Shown: positions 11,379 to 21,625 of the stretch, piece after piece
How positions within the stretch are numbered: the first letter of the stretch is position 1
Layout: every line of letters starts with the position of its first letter
From: Dermatemys mawii
Taxonomy: Eukaryota > Chordata > Testudines > Dermatemydidae
DNA: 64,000 nt
Assembly: GCA_007922305.1 (NCBI GenBank)
Contig: ML677333.1
Coordinates: 12,874,541-12,938,540, forward strand
Reading direction: 5' to 3'
The notes under the pieces: generated by a model
What the model was told of the DNA's origin: nothing
Databases searched by the model: none
The model's input: the letters and a program-made list of their open reading frames with translations, nothing else
Position numbers and translations under genes: made by a program

Positions 11379-12905
11379 GAATCATAGAAGATTAGGGTTG
11401 GAAGAGACCTCAGGAGGTCATCTAGTCCAACCCCCTGCTCAAAGCAGGACCAACTCCAACTAATTCATCCCAGCCGGGGCTTTGTCAAGCCCAGCCTTAA
11501 AAACCTCTAAGGATGGAGTTTCCACCGCCTCCCGAGGTAACCCATTGCAGTGCTTCACCACCCACCAAATGGAATAGTTTTTACTAATATCCAACCTAGA
11601 CCCCCGTCCCCACTGCAATTTGTAACCATTGCTTCTTGTTCTGTCATCTGCCAGCACTGAGAACAGCCTAGCTCCATCCTCTTTGGAACCCCCTTTCAGG
11701 TAAGTTGAAGGCTGCTATCAAATCCCCACCTCACTCTTCTCTTCTGTGGACTAAATAAGCCCAGCTCCCTCAGCCTTTCCTCATAAGTCATGTGCCCCAG
11801 GCCCTTAATCATTTTCACTGCCCTCCACTGGACTCTCTCCAATTTGTCCACATCCTAACTGTAGTGGGGAGCCCCAAAGCTGGACACAATACTCCAGGTG
11901 TTCTCACCAGTGCCAAACAGAGGGGAATAATCACATCCCTTGCTCTGCTGGCAATGCTTCTACTAATACAGGCCAATATGCCGTTAGCCTTCTTGGCAAC
12001 GAGGGCACACTGTTGACTCATATCCAGCTTCTCATCTGCTGTAATCCTGAGGTCCTTTTCTGGAGAACTTGACTAAACTTAGTCAGTCAGTCCCCAGCCT
12101 GAAACAGTGCATGGGATCCTTCCATCCTAAGTGCAGGACTCTGCACTTGTCCTGGTTGAACCTCATCAGATTTCTTCTGGCTCAATCCTCCAATTTGTCA
12201 AAGTAACTCTGGACCCTATCCCTACTCTCCAGTGTATCTGCCTCTCCCCGCAGCTTAGTGTCATGTGCAAACTTGCTGAGGGTACAATCTATCCCATCAT
12301 TAACCTCATTAATGAAAATGTTGAACAAAACTGGCCCCAGGACTGACCCTTGGGGCAGATACTAGCTGCCAATTAGATATCAAGCCGTTGATCACTACTC
12401 ATTGAGCCCAACAATCTAGCCACCTTATAGTCCATTTATCGAATCCATAGTTTTTTAACTTGCTGGCAAGAATACTGTGGGAGACCATACTAAAAGCTTT
12501 GCTAAAGTCAAGATATGTCATGTCCACCACTTTCCCCATATCCACAGAGCCAGTTATCTCATCATAGAAGGCAATCAGGTTGGTCAGGCATGACATACCC
12601 TTGGTGAATCCATGCTGACTGTTCTGATCACCTTCCTCTCTTCCACATGCTTCAAAATGGATTCCTGGAGGACATGCTCCATGATTTTGCCAGGGACTGA
12701 GGTGAGGCTGACCGGTGTGTAGTTCCATGGATTCTCCTTCTTCCCTTTTTTAAAGATGGGCACTGTATTTGCCTTTTTCCTGTCATCCTGGATCTCCCCT
12801 GTTCGCTACAAGTTTTCAAAGATGATGGCCAATGGCTCTGCAATCACATCAGCCAACTCCTTCAGTACCCTTGGATGCATTAGATCCAGGCCCATGGACT
12901 TGTGC
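11379..12905 (-). repeat. CR1 LINE, 3' 1.5 kb with reverse transcriptase core (dead)
   Basis: This is the longest CR1 copy in the window, lying antisense. From 12905 downward it encodes the ORF2 reverse transcriptase: a '…HPRVLKELADVIAEPLAIIF' segment, then '[16 protein letters not shown]', then motif A 'YLDFSKAF' (near 12493-12515), then motif C as 'FAHDTK' near 12257-12272. The ORF2 C-terminus follows near 11815-12021 ('CALVAKKANGILACI'), then the 3'UTR ending 'TCATCTAGTCCAACC' / 'GAATCATAG' on the plus strand. The family motif is FADD, so the first catalytic aspartate is replaced by histidine. Several frameshifts and stops break the frame. It is 5'-truncated, as is usual for CR1, and immobile. 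Confidence 0.92.
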
Positions 12906-13369
12906 TGGAAGAAAACCAAGAGGATCCAAATATGAGTAATATATTTATTTCCCTTTAAATTCCTATACTTATAGGGAATATTGTAAATACTGAGGCAGTA
13001 TTATTCAAGGCAATGGACTAATTTTTAAGGGTGACTAATATACTTGTTGTTTTACATTAGCAATTGTAGCTGTGATTTTGGATGGCAAATCAACCTATTT
13101 AGAAATGCTTTTTAAAATGAGTGTTCAATAGCTGGCTTTTTGTAGGAGGAATGAATTAATAGGGACAATGTGTAGCACTGAATAGTACAGCAACAGAAAT
13201 AGATGAAGTGAGAGCAGCGTCAGCAACAGTATACTTGTCTCAGGAGAAATGCTGGTGCTGATGCAGTTTTTAGCAACTTCAAAGAGCTGTTAAGGAGCCT
13301 AGAGGAAAAAATGGCAATTGTGTTTCTTCTATGTATATTTTAATGTGTTCAGTAGTAGCACAGCAGAGT

Positions 13370-13412
13370 TTAGGATCTGTGTATGCACGTGCACCGCTTA
13401 GAGGGAACAGTG
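13370..13412. mobile_element. Terminal fragment of a '…TTAGAGGGAACAGTG' DNA transposon
   Basis: The stretch 'GTGCACCGCTTAGAGGGAAC' ending 'AGTG' matches the right end of the small element at 57205-57365. No left end was found, so this is a one-ended remnant. Confidence 0.4.
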
Positions 13413-13439
13413 CTGAACACCTTTGCATCTGCAACTAAT

Positions 13440-13680
13440 TCAACACTGTTGGTTAACATCAGATCCAATCCAAAATGGATGATCCCCTAGTTGTTCCTCA
13501 ACGTTCTGAATCGGACAGTTGTCTCCTCCCCATGCTAAGAATTTACAGGACATATGTTTTGCTGTAAAAGTCTTCCAACAAATATCAGGGAAGTTAAAAT
13601 CCCCCATTAATACAACCTCACGTGCTAACTAATTCTGTTACCTGCTTGTAGAATGCCACATCCACTTTCTCTTCTTGATT
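13440..13680 (-). repeat. CR1-like fragment, antisense (upstream ORF2 region)
   Basis: Blocks such as 'AAATATCAGGGAAGTTAAAA' with 'TCCCCCATTAATACAACC' resemble the antisense of the CR1 ORF2 part upstream of the reverse transcriptase. It follows the CR1 copy at 11379-12905 in the same orientation after ~530 bp. It may therefore be a continuation of that copy after an insertion or divergence. No frame survives. Confidence 0.4.
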
Positions 13681-13803
13681 TCAGTTTAAATAAAAACTGG
13701 TTAATTGATGTCAATTTTTCGATGGACTGTTGATAACACTAGTGTTTTCTTCAGGCAAAGTCATAGGTTCATACAAAAAAAAAGACCTATTAGATCACTT
13801 AGT

Positions 13804-13941
13804 CAATGGGTTTTCAAACTAGGGTTTATGAACCAGTTTTAGGGACCAGGCTTCTTCTCCTCACTAGATGGGAAGGAGAGCCCAAACACCCTTTTCAGTT
13901 GTACCCAGGGATCATGGAACAGAAAAGGGTGAGAACCATTG
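13804..13941. mobile_element. 138-bp hAT-like remnant
   Basis: Left end 'CAATGGGTTTTCAAACTAGG' and right end 'AAAAGGGTGAGAACCATTG' are inverted versions of the CAGNGGTTCTCAAACT terminus shared by the hAT-like elements at 33817, 42398 and 59645. The 8 bases on each side do not match well. It is non-autonomous and has no coding sequence. Confidence 0.55.
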
Positions 13942-14105
13942 CTATAGTCCATCCCCTGCCCAAAATAGAACGGGGCCTTCCAATATATATTCTGCTGATT
14001 TCCCAAACTAGTTTTAAACCACCCAGTTGATAAAACTTCGATATTTCACCTGGGAGATTGTAACAGCCTAGTATAGCTCTTAGGGAATTCTTCAATATAT
14101 ACAAG

Positions 14106-14232
14106 AATCAGAGAGGTAGCCATGTTAGTCTGGATCTGCAGAAGCCACAAAGAGTCCTGTGGCATCTTAAAGACTAAAAAAGTATTGAAGCATAAGCTTT
14201 CGTGGGTTAATACCCACTTCATCGGATGCATG
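14106..14232. repeat. Common reptile repeat with 'AAGCTTTCGTGGG' core
   Basis: The block runs 'GGTAGCCATGTTAGTCTGGA', 'GTCCTGTGGCATCTTAAAGA', 'GCATAAGCTTTCGTGGGTTA', 'TACCCACTTCATCGGATGCA'. I know this string as an abundant interspersed repeat in turtle DNA but cannot place its class. A partial second copy of its right half lies in the loop of the foldback at 14342-14470. Confidence 0.6.
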
Positions 14233-14341
14233 CAGTGGAAGTATCCAGTGGCAGGTATAAATAAGTAGACAAGAACCAGGTTAGAGAGAACAACGTTAGT
14301 TCAATCAGGCTGAATCACCTTGTTATCTCTAATCAGGGAGA

Positions 14342-14470
14342 ATGAGGTCCTCTTCTAGCAGCTGATCTAAAGGTGTGCATTGTATAAGTATTGAAGCATC
14401 AGCTTTCGTGGGCTAATACCCACTTCATTAGATGCACACCTCCAGATCAGCTGCTAGAAGAGGACCTCAT
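14342..14470. repeat. Foldback: 38-bp inverted arms around a 53-bp loop
   Basis: Arm 14342-14379 and arm 14433-14470 are reverse complements with two mismatches in 38 bases. The loop (14380-14432) and the start of the right arm repeat, as a direct copy, the 'AAGTATTGAAGCAT…' to 'ACCCACTTCAT' segment seen at ~14181-14222. So a direct duplication and an inverted duplication are combined at one site, next to the repeat at 14106-14232. Confidence 0.85.
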
Positions 14471-15630
14471 CCTCTGATTCTTAAAGCTGATATGTTCAGC
14501 TTAAAATAAGGGAACTCTTGTACTAAGTGTTTATTTAATTATCTCAAACAAAACTGATCAGACAAACCTGTATCTGGAAGATGACTTTGCTTTAATACTT
14601 CTTCATAAAACCTTTTATTCTTTAAAGGTCAGTTGATCAGTTAAGGCTCCCTTGACTATTTTCTACCATTTACTGTGTGGTGTGTGTGTGTATATGGACA
14701 GCTATTGAATATTTGAACAACTGAAGTGTGTTTGATCAGTTTATTTCTTCAAGAGCACACTCTGCCGGGTTCCTTAAAAAGTTTAAAACCCAAATTGCCT
14801 TAATTCCAATCTCACTTACATCAATCTCACATTGGTGTGACTACATTGCTGGAAATTGGGTGTACCTCTTCTAAATCAATGAAATTGAGGGCCACATCCT
14901 ATTCATATGATCAGCTCACAAGAGGCCCTCTGCTTGTGATTCTTGCCATTCTATGTGGCAGAGGGGGGTAGGAGCTGGCAGTATCAGCCCTCTCTTCTTC
15001 TGGGGGAGCTCTGGAGGGCTGTCTGCAGCTCAGAAGTGGGATTGGTTTGGAGGATGAAGTCAGAACTGGCAGGGAGGCACAAAGTCTCTATGTGGACCCT
15101 AGCTTGGAAAGAGGAGCTGGTGCTCTCATTGTGTGAGGGTGAATGCCTTATCTATCTATCTAAAATGCCTTAGTAGCCACAGTCAGGGAGAATTTAGAGA
15201 GGCCACTCACAGAAATGTGCATCAAGGGTATCCCTCTACAACACTGGAAGGCTGTCATGGCATGACATTGCAATGAACTTCTCCCAAAAAACACTTCTAT
15301 TCTTGAAACAACCCAGCTGTTTATGAGAAACCCAGTACACTGGGGAGATACTATTGGCAAGCTGATGCCATGTTGACCTTCACTCAGCCAGAACTGATTA
15401 CCAGCTGGATCAGCCTTTTCAATAAAATGAATATGTGCCAAGAAGGGAAATACATTTCTACACACCAAACACTTGGAGAGCTGTTTTCAAGTTTAATTAT
15501 GGGACTTCAGTTGAATTCTTGTTTTGCTGCTGACACTTTCCAATGCAATCTATCAGATATGAAAATAGGATTAGCAGCAGCATGTACCGTAAAGTGTGGG
15601 CCTGGAGGATAAATATGGTGTATTAATTCA
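14471..15630. other. No feature recognised
   Basis: AT-rich, with a short GT run near 14676-14690 and 'TATCTATCTATCTA' near 15150. Nothing coding could be supported. Confidence 0.5.
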
Positions 15631-15732
15631 GGGCCCAAACCAGCAAACACACATTTGAGTAACTAGACTCATGCAACTCGTCCTACTGAGTTCCCAAAAA
15701 GTAACTTATGCAAGTGTTTGCAGGATGGGCTC
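15631..15732. repeat. Palindromic foldback element
   Basis: Left arm 'GGGCCCAAACCAGCAAACAC' and right arm 'GTGTTTGCAGGATGGGCTC' are inverted imperfect copies. Inner parts 'TGAGTAACTAGACTCATGCA' and 'TACTGAGTTCC' also pair loosely. It belongs to the same general class of degenerate palindromes as 59140-59207 and 62230-62306. Confidence 0.55.
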
Positions 15733-16504
15733 ATAGTTGTCTGAACTGCAACAGTCGCTGCATAGGAGCTACTGTATGTGTCTATAGTCAGGCTGACAGA
15801 AGAGAGCTATAGCAAATGGAAATTGCCATTTCTATAAGAGACTCCGAAATAAAAAATAGAAGATACTTTCAGTGCCATGGGCATGCATATGTAAATAAAA
15901 ACAGGCTCAAAAATATGTAAAGTTGATGTAAGCTGTACAGGCAGTTCCTATTCTCTATTGGACAATATCCCCGTGTCTCTGTTTGCAAACCTCCCCAAAC
16001 TTTTCACTTCTCCCCTTCTATAGGCTGTCTCCTGACCTGGAAATGGTGTCATCTTACAAGGTACAATTTTAGAATAGCCGTACCTTTAATTATTATTATA
16101 AATATGTTACAGTGTGTTATTCATTATATATGCTACTATATTACCCTGCCACTAACTGCTCAGGCCTGGATCACTCCCTCCCACAGTAAATCTTGTGGGA
16201 AAAGAACTATCCATGACAGTTTCTTCCCCTATCATTCTGTTGTCAGCCTTTCCTCCTACAGACTAGACCTGCTCCTGAAGCTGGTGAACTTGCAAAAGTC
16301 CAAAACTATCCATGGAAGACCGAAGCCTCCAGTGCAGGGGAGGCTTAGTTCAAAAGGTCACAACAGGGCACAGTGCTTATACTATCTATTTCACCTAAGC
16401 TCATGAGGCAAGAGTGGGAGCAACCACTTCCTTCCCTTAACTCATCTAGTTGCTACTCTCTCCAACCTGCATTGAATGCAAACCTATGAAGGGTCCCTCC
16501 ATGG
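15733..16504. other. No feature recognised
   Basis: No supported repeat or exon. The longest frame (100 codons, 16104-16406, +) has no family resemblance. Confidence 0.5.
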
Positions 16505-16800
16505 AAGTGGTTCCCAAACTTTTCACAGTTGTGTCCCCCTTTACCCTCGTCCACATCCCGCCAGGAGCAGGGCCATGGCTCTGGGGGAGGGGGTATATGG
16601 ACAGGAGTAAGGGGACCAAGGCTGGGCTACAGCTGGGGACAGGGTTGGGGCTGGGAGCAGAGCTGCAGATAGGGCAAGGCTGGGGCTGGGATCAGACCTG
16701 CAGCCAGACCACAGTGGGGGCTAGCAGCTAGGGCTGAGGCTGGGGAGTGGGGCTGGAGCAGAGCTGGGGGCGGAGTGGGGCTTGGTGGTGCTCCCTCCCT
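16505..16800 (+). mobile_element. hAT-like element, left end plus G-rich core
   Basis: The left end 'AGTGGTTCCCAAACTTTTCA' matches the hAT-like terminus family. It is followed by a C/T-rich part, then a G-rich minisatellite-like core ('GGGGCTGGGA', 'GGCTGGGGCTGGGATCAG'). A clean right terminus was not found, so the end is approximate. A separate fragment ending 'CTGGAGGGTTGGCAATCCT' at 16860-16924 looks like the end of another GC-rich repeat. Confidence 0.5.
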
Positions 16801-16925
16801 ATGAGGCTTGTCAACTTTGGTTGATGAAATCTTCAGGAATTCGTCCACAGGCATAATCTTTAATATAATATTAATCTTTAATTCCTGGAGACTCCAGGAC
16901 AATCCTGGAGGGTTGGCAATCCTAT

Positions 16926-18072
16926 CTGCCTCCCATAGGGGCTGACCCAGGCCTGCCGTGTCCCTCCCTGGCAAACGTTTCTCCTTGCCCCACAGTTTGC
17001 GGACTACTCCATGGAGTATATGCTTAGCAGTCACTATTGCAGAGGCAGCTGACCCTTCCACATTATCTTGGGAGGACGTAGAGCTGTGTGTGTATCCAAG
17101 GGGGCTTTCTAACCCTCTAAATAGCCTCTTCTCTCCCACTTGGAATAAACGTAAAAATAATAGGAATGGCTGAAACTAAACAGCCATTATCCCACAGCTG
17201 AAAACTGTAGAAATCTCCTCAGCCTTGCTTCAGCATATCTTCCAGCACCAGTTGGAAAAGAGGGATGAGCTAACATAACATATGAGGGTTTTCTTGCAGG
17301 GAGTGGGGAAGAAGATCCCCAATTTTTCCCCAAAGGAAACTTGAGGGAAGGCAGATTTTGAATGATCATTTCTAATGCCTAAACTGTTCCTGAACAGTAA
17401 AAGAGTTAAGACTAGGTTCTGATCTGTTTGGGTAACATTCAGTAGTGCTCTGAAGTCAGTGAAATAATCCAGACTTACACTGGGTTCACTGAGAACAGAA
17501 TCACACCCAGAGTAGCCCCCAGTCCTTTAAATCTCTATTACTTTACAGAAACTATTTAGGCTTCAGAAATGACTATTTACAATCAACCTGCCCTCACGTT
17601 TTCCTTGGGGAAATGCTGACATCTCTTCATGCAGCAGCTCAGGTATCTTGTTAGCCCATGAATCGTGTGGAAATAGGTATTGGAAGTTATACTGCTCACA
17701 TAGCCAGTGGAATTCATATATATCAATACCTACAAGGTTGGGCTCTTAGACAGCAATTATTTTTTCTACTTGTCTACGGAAGAAACAAGGCATACCAGAC
17801 AGCTTCACAATTTTTGAGGCCTTGAAATCAAATCCAGGTTCCAGAAAGTGAATAATACTAACACGTGTGTGCCTTTTACATTTTGATAGACTATGTTAAT
17901 CCAAAATGCCTTTTTCGTGGCTATTCTGGTAAATTAACCCAGGTGATTGATTTTGCAACATTATTCATGGCACTGCTAGAAATTGAAAGCAATGACATTT
18001 CAGAATAGACATTAATCAAAATGACATGTGGTACCAAGTCAAAGTATATTACATCAACACTATTACCTTTAT
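16926..18072. other. No feature recognised
   Basis: Mixed composition. No repeat boundary or exon could be supported. Near 17440-17500 'CTCTGAAGTCAGTGAAAT' and 'ACTTACACTGGG' hint at another degenerate foldback copy. Confidence 0.45.
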
Positions 18073-18447
18073 CAGGGGTGAAAGTAAGGCGGAACGGGCT
18101 GCTACAGCATACTGCTAAAAAGTAGCCACCAGTATCAGCCCGTACCACTAACTTTAAAGCTCTGCTGTGGCACTGCTTTAATGTTGTTGCCCCTTTTGCC
18201 CCCTGCCAACCGGAGGGGTGCGGGTGGAGGGGGCAAAAGAAGTAGCTGCCCCGCAGCCATGATTTAAAAGCCCCAGGCCCTTTAAATTGCCACTGAAGCC
18301 CCGGGCGGCATGGGCCAGGCAGCGCAGATGGGTTGGCTGGGGAGACGCTGACCCCAGCCTCTTCTCTTCCACCTGAGACCCTGCCCCTTCTCGAGGGGCC
18401 AAAGCTGGCCCTGTACCAGTAAGAGCTCCATTTTACTTTCATCCCTG
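18073..18447. mobile_element. Non-autonomous DNA transposon, 375 bp, CAGGGGTGAAAGTAA termini
   Basis: Left terminus 'CAGGGGTGAAAGTAAG' and right terminus 'TTTACTTTCATCCCTG' are inverted repeats with two mismatches in 16. The interior is GC-rich. The 8-base flanks do not match clearly. The 173-codon minus frame spanning the element is a GC-content artefact. hAT-type ends are likely; transposase must have come from elsewhere. Confidence 0.7.
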
Positions 18448-18580
18448 CCTAAAGGCTACCTTATCAGAAGTTACCATAAGGTGACTTCAATAGAAATTGA
18501 GGGTGTTTTAAACCCAATCCTAAAAGATATTGTTATCTCGGAGAGCGTAGACATCTCAAGCCTGTTTCTCATTTACACAG

Positions 18581-18820
18581 AAGGTTTGTCTTCACCTACT
18601 GCACTGCTGTAGCTTTTTACTGAAGATGCTAGTGTGGGTGTAGTTAACCCACCTCCCCAAGAGGTGGTAGCTATGTCAACAGGAGAAGCCCTGCCATTGA
18701 CATAGAGCTGTCTACAATGGGGCTAGGACATATAACTGCATTGCTCAGGGGTGTGGATTTTTCACACCCCTGAGGGACATAGTTATACCTATATAGGGCT
18801 ATAGTGTAGACTGGCTTAAA
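18581..18820 (-). mobile_element. MITE with '…GTGTAGAC…' termini
   Basis: Ends are 'AAGGTTTGTCTTCACCTACT' and, inverted, 'ATAGTGTAGACTGGCTTAAA'. Internal blocks 'GGTGTAGTTAACCCACCTCC', 'TAGCTATGTCAACAGG' and a 12-bp perfect hairpin (18744-18774, arms 'CTCAGGGGTGTG') are shared in reverse order with the MITE at 49380-49668. It has no coding sequence. Confidence 0.65.
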
Positions 18821-19839
18821 GCCCTTTTTGTACTCTCTACAATGTATAGAGGTCTTAAAGAGGGATTACATTTGTACCCTCATTTAGACCCTTTTGCACT
18901 GCTAGAGCACTGCTAAAGTAGTGAAAAGGAAAATCATCCTCCTTGTATTACTCCTTTTTTTTGTTGGTTAGATTTAGTCTCTAGACATAACCAATAATAA
19001 GTATTGTCACTTACCTGCTCTGCCTTAGGAGCATCACAGGGAAGTAACTGTGCCTCTTTCTTTTCCTAACTTGCTTCAGGGGGCAATAACTTGTTTCAGG
19101 CCTACAAAAGCAGCAAATTACCGCCCCACTTAGGCTGGCTTAGCTGATTTCAATAGGACAACTCACGTGTTTCATCTTAGGCGAATGCTTCAATTCCTTG
19201 CTGAATCCCTAAAACCAGAGTGGGGGAGAAGCCTACTTCCCATTTTAGTACCTACCATCAAAGACCCTCAGATATCACAGTGAGAGTTAACCTTATTAGA
19301 AACCCTATTTTCAGTGTGATTACTTACATGCTTCAGCACCTTGCTACATCAGGGCCTTAAAGTGCACAGCTGAGGGAGGAATTGCTTTGCATGCCTGGCT
19401 AATTTAGCTGCAGAGCGAATGGGTACTTCACCAGTGCACTAGCACAGAGGCAGGAGCTCCATAAACCTTGTTCATTTCAAAGGGGCTGAGAAAGGGCTCC
19501 TGAATGCCTGTGCATCTTGTAACGCAAATATCTTGACAGATAATTATAATGATGTCTTATGTCTAACACTTAATTTAAGCATTTAAATAACCACTCATGC
19601 GTATGCATTTACATCCCTTTCCTGTGTGTCTGTATGCATGTGCATTAGCATAATAGTTGCGTGTTTGAATTGGGTATCCCAAAAAAATACATGAACACTT
19701 GGGAAGTTTGATTTCTAGTGTCTTATATGACAAGACATCTGCTCAAAGTAAACTAGACATTGTCTGAAAAACAACAAAACAAAAAACTGCACAGGTCAAA
19801 ATAAAAGAATGGGCTTGGGGAGGAGAATTATCTAGTTGC
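18821..19839. other. No feature recognised
   Basis: No supported repeat or exon. Confidence 0.5.
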
Positions 19840-20150
19840 TGGAACCGGGAACTAGGACATTTGTGTTATATTCGTGGACTGGCCACAGAACCACTGTGTC
19901 ACTTTGACCAAGTTATATTGTCATGGCCAAATTTCCAGCGGATGTAGACTGCACAGCTCCATTGACTTCAATGGAGTTTCACCAATTTACAACAGCAGAG
20001 AATTTGTTTCTCATTGCCTGAGATTGCTGCTGCAAAATTAATACAATAATACTTACTTTACAATGATGATATGAGACTTAATATTTGAAAAGCACCTTGG
20101 GATTCTCAGGTGAATGGTGCTATATCTGTTCAAATAAATATTTTTAAAGG
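19840..20150 (-). repeat. MIR-class SINE, antisense, split by a foldback element
   Basis: The left part 'GGAACTAGGACATTTGTGTT' through 'CACTGTGTCACTTTGACCAA' and the right part 'AATAATACTTACTTTACAAT' through 'TTTGAAAAGCACCTTGGGAT' are consecutive antisense MIR blocks. Between them, about 19935-20005 is a different unit containing 'CATTGACTTCAATGGAG' and 'TTTCACCAATTTAC', the core of the local foldback family. The foldback therefore inserted after the MIR. Confidence 0.6.
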
Positions 20151-20649
20151 GGATGGAAAGAATTTTAATATAAGACTATAGAACCTAAAGTGATAGAGCT
20201 GCTGGCTTTGAATACTATTGCAAACCATTCACTTGGTTAGATTAGTCAGAAGTGATTTCCCAGACTGATTTATGCAGGCCCTTCATCACTGAACTGTAGA
20301 GAATCTTTGACATCAAAAGACAAGATAAATGGTAATTGTTGAAATTCTCCCTTTTACTGTCCCTGCCAAAATCAAAAACTTATTACTAGTTTATGGGATG
20401 GTCATATTGGGAATTTCTAGCTCCTTATTTTGAAGATTGAATCGTTATTTCTTAAAGGAATATTTAATCAAAACTAAGAGGTAATAGATAATTTCATACT
20501 GAAATCAAATCATTTGACATTATTGTTAGAGAAATGTAATAAATGGTAATTACTGTTCTCCAGCTGTATAGGGAAAGTGAGCATTAAAAGAAGCATTTTA
20601 AAACAGACCTGGAAGAAGTCTTGAAATCCTATTTATTTACAAATTAAAA
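20151..20649. other. No feature recognised
   Basis: AT-rich, no supported feature. Confidence 0.5.
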
Positions 20650-20719
20650 GCCTGATTCAAAGTCCAGTGAAGTCACTGGGAATCTTTCCACTGACTTTGG
20701 TGGCTTTTAGACCAGGCCC
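20650..20719. repeat. Palindromic foldback element
   Basis: 'GCCTGATTCAAAGTCCAGTG' with 'AAGTCACTGGGA' is answered by the inverted 'CCACTGACTTTGGTGGC' and 'GACCAGGCC'. The arms are imperfect. It is followed by an A-rich run (20731-20754). Confidence 0.5.
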
Positions 20720-20968
20720 CTCTTTGCCGGAAAAAAAAAAAAGAAAAGAAAAAGGTAGGAAACCTCTATTTTATATTGATGTATTTGTTCCATCTGACTG
20801 GCTTGTTTATTTCATTCACCCATTACGTCTTTTTTTAGACTCCTGGGGTGGGAACTGTTGTTTTCTATGTGTACAGTGACTAGCACTTTACTCCTTTACA
20901 GGCCTGTAAGTATTATCACAATACAAAAATTAATTAACAATATTGATAACTAGCCAGCAGATTTGATT

Positions 20969-21061
20969 AACTCAAGAGCAGATTCATAGTCTCTCAGTCT
21001 CATAACTCAAGAGCAGATTCAAAGTCTCTAAGGAACCTTTATAAGGTTCCTTAGAGACTTT
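20969..21061. repeat. 35-bp-period duplication followed by a perfect 19-bp hairpin
   Basis: A 26-base unit at 20969-20994 recurs at 21004-21029 with one change. Overlapping the end of the second copy, 21021-21039 and 21043-21061 are perfect reverse complements (19 of 19) with a 3-base loop 'TAT'. The arm sequence is 'AAAGTCTCTAAGGAACCTT'. The sequence does not look like a transposon end. Confidence 0.95.
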
Positions 21062-21247
21062 CTATGCTGCTGTTATTTATCTGGGAAGTGCTTAGGGCCA
21101 TTCTATGATTGAAAGTTGTAGCACTCTCACTGTTTTGTTTAAGGGTGTGATTTTTTTAAAAACCAAAATAGTTGTACTGGTAAAAGCTGTAGTGTGGACA
21201 CAGTTATACTGATATAAAGGTGACTTATACTGGTATGGATATTCCTT

Positions 21248-21625
21248 GGGTTGCCAACTTTATAATAATACAAAACTGAATACCCTTGCCTTGCCCTCTT
21301 CCCCTTGGCCCCACCCCTGCCTCTCTCCAAGGCCCCGCCTTCCGCTCACTCCATCCCCCTCCCTCAGTCGCTCATTTGCCCCCAACCCTCACTCATTTTC
21401 ACCAGGCTGGGATAAGCAGTTGGGGTGTGGAAGGGGGTGAGGGCTCTGTCTGGGGGTCTGGGCTCTGGGGTGAGACTGTGGATGAGGGGTTGGAGTGCAG
21501 GAGGGGGCTGTGGGCTCTGGCTGGTGGTGTGGGTTCTGGGGTAGGGCCAGATATGAGAGGTTTGGGTGTAGGACATAACTTAGGGTTAGGGCTAGAGAAG
21601 GGGGTTGGGGTTCGGGGTGCACATT
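21248..21625 (+). mobile_element. GC-rich reptile repeat with G-rich minisatellite core
   Basis: The left end 'GGGTTGCCAACTTTATAATA' followed by 'AAAACTGAATACCCTTGCC' is a repeat start I recognise from turtle DNA. Next come a C-rich arm and a degenerate G-rich tandem part ('GGGGTGTGGAAGGGGGTGAG', 'GGGCTCTGGGGTGAG') up to ~21620. The right end is not defined. All ORFs over it (117, 77 and 70 codons) are low-complexity. Confidence 0.55.

Noticed and set aside
16627..17139. 170-codon minus ORF
   Set aside because: It runs through the G-rich repeat core and has Pro/Ala-rich low-complexity sequence.
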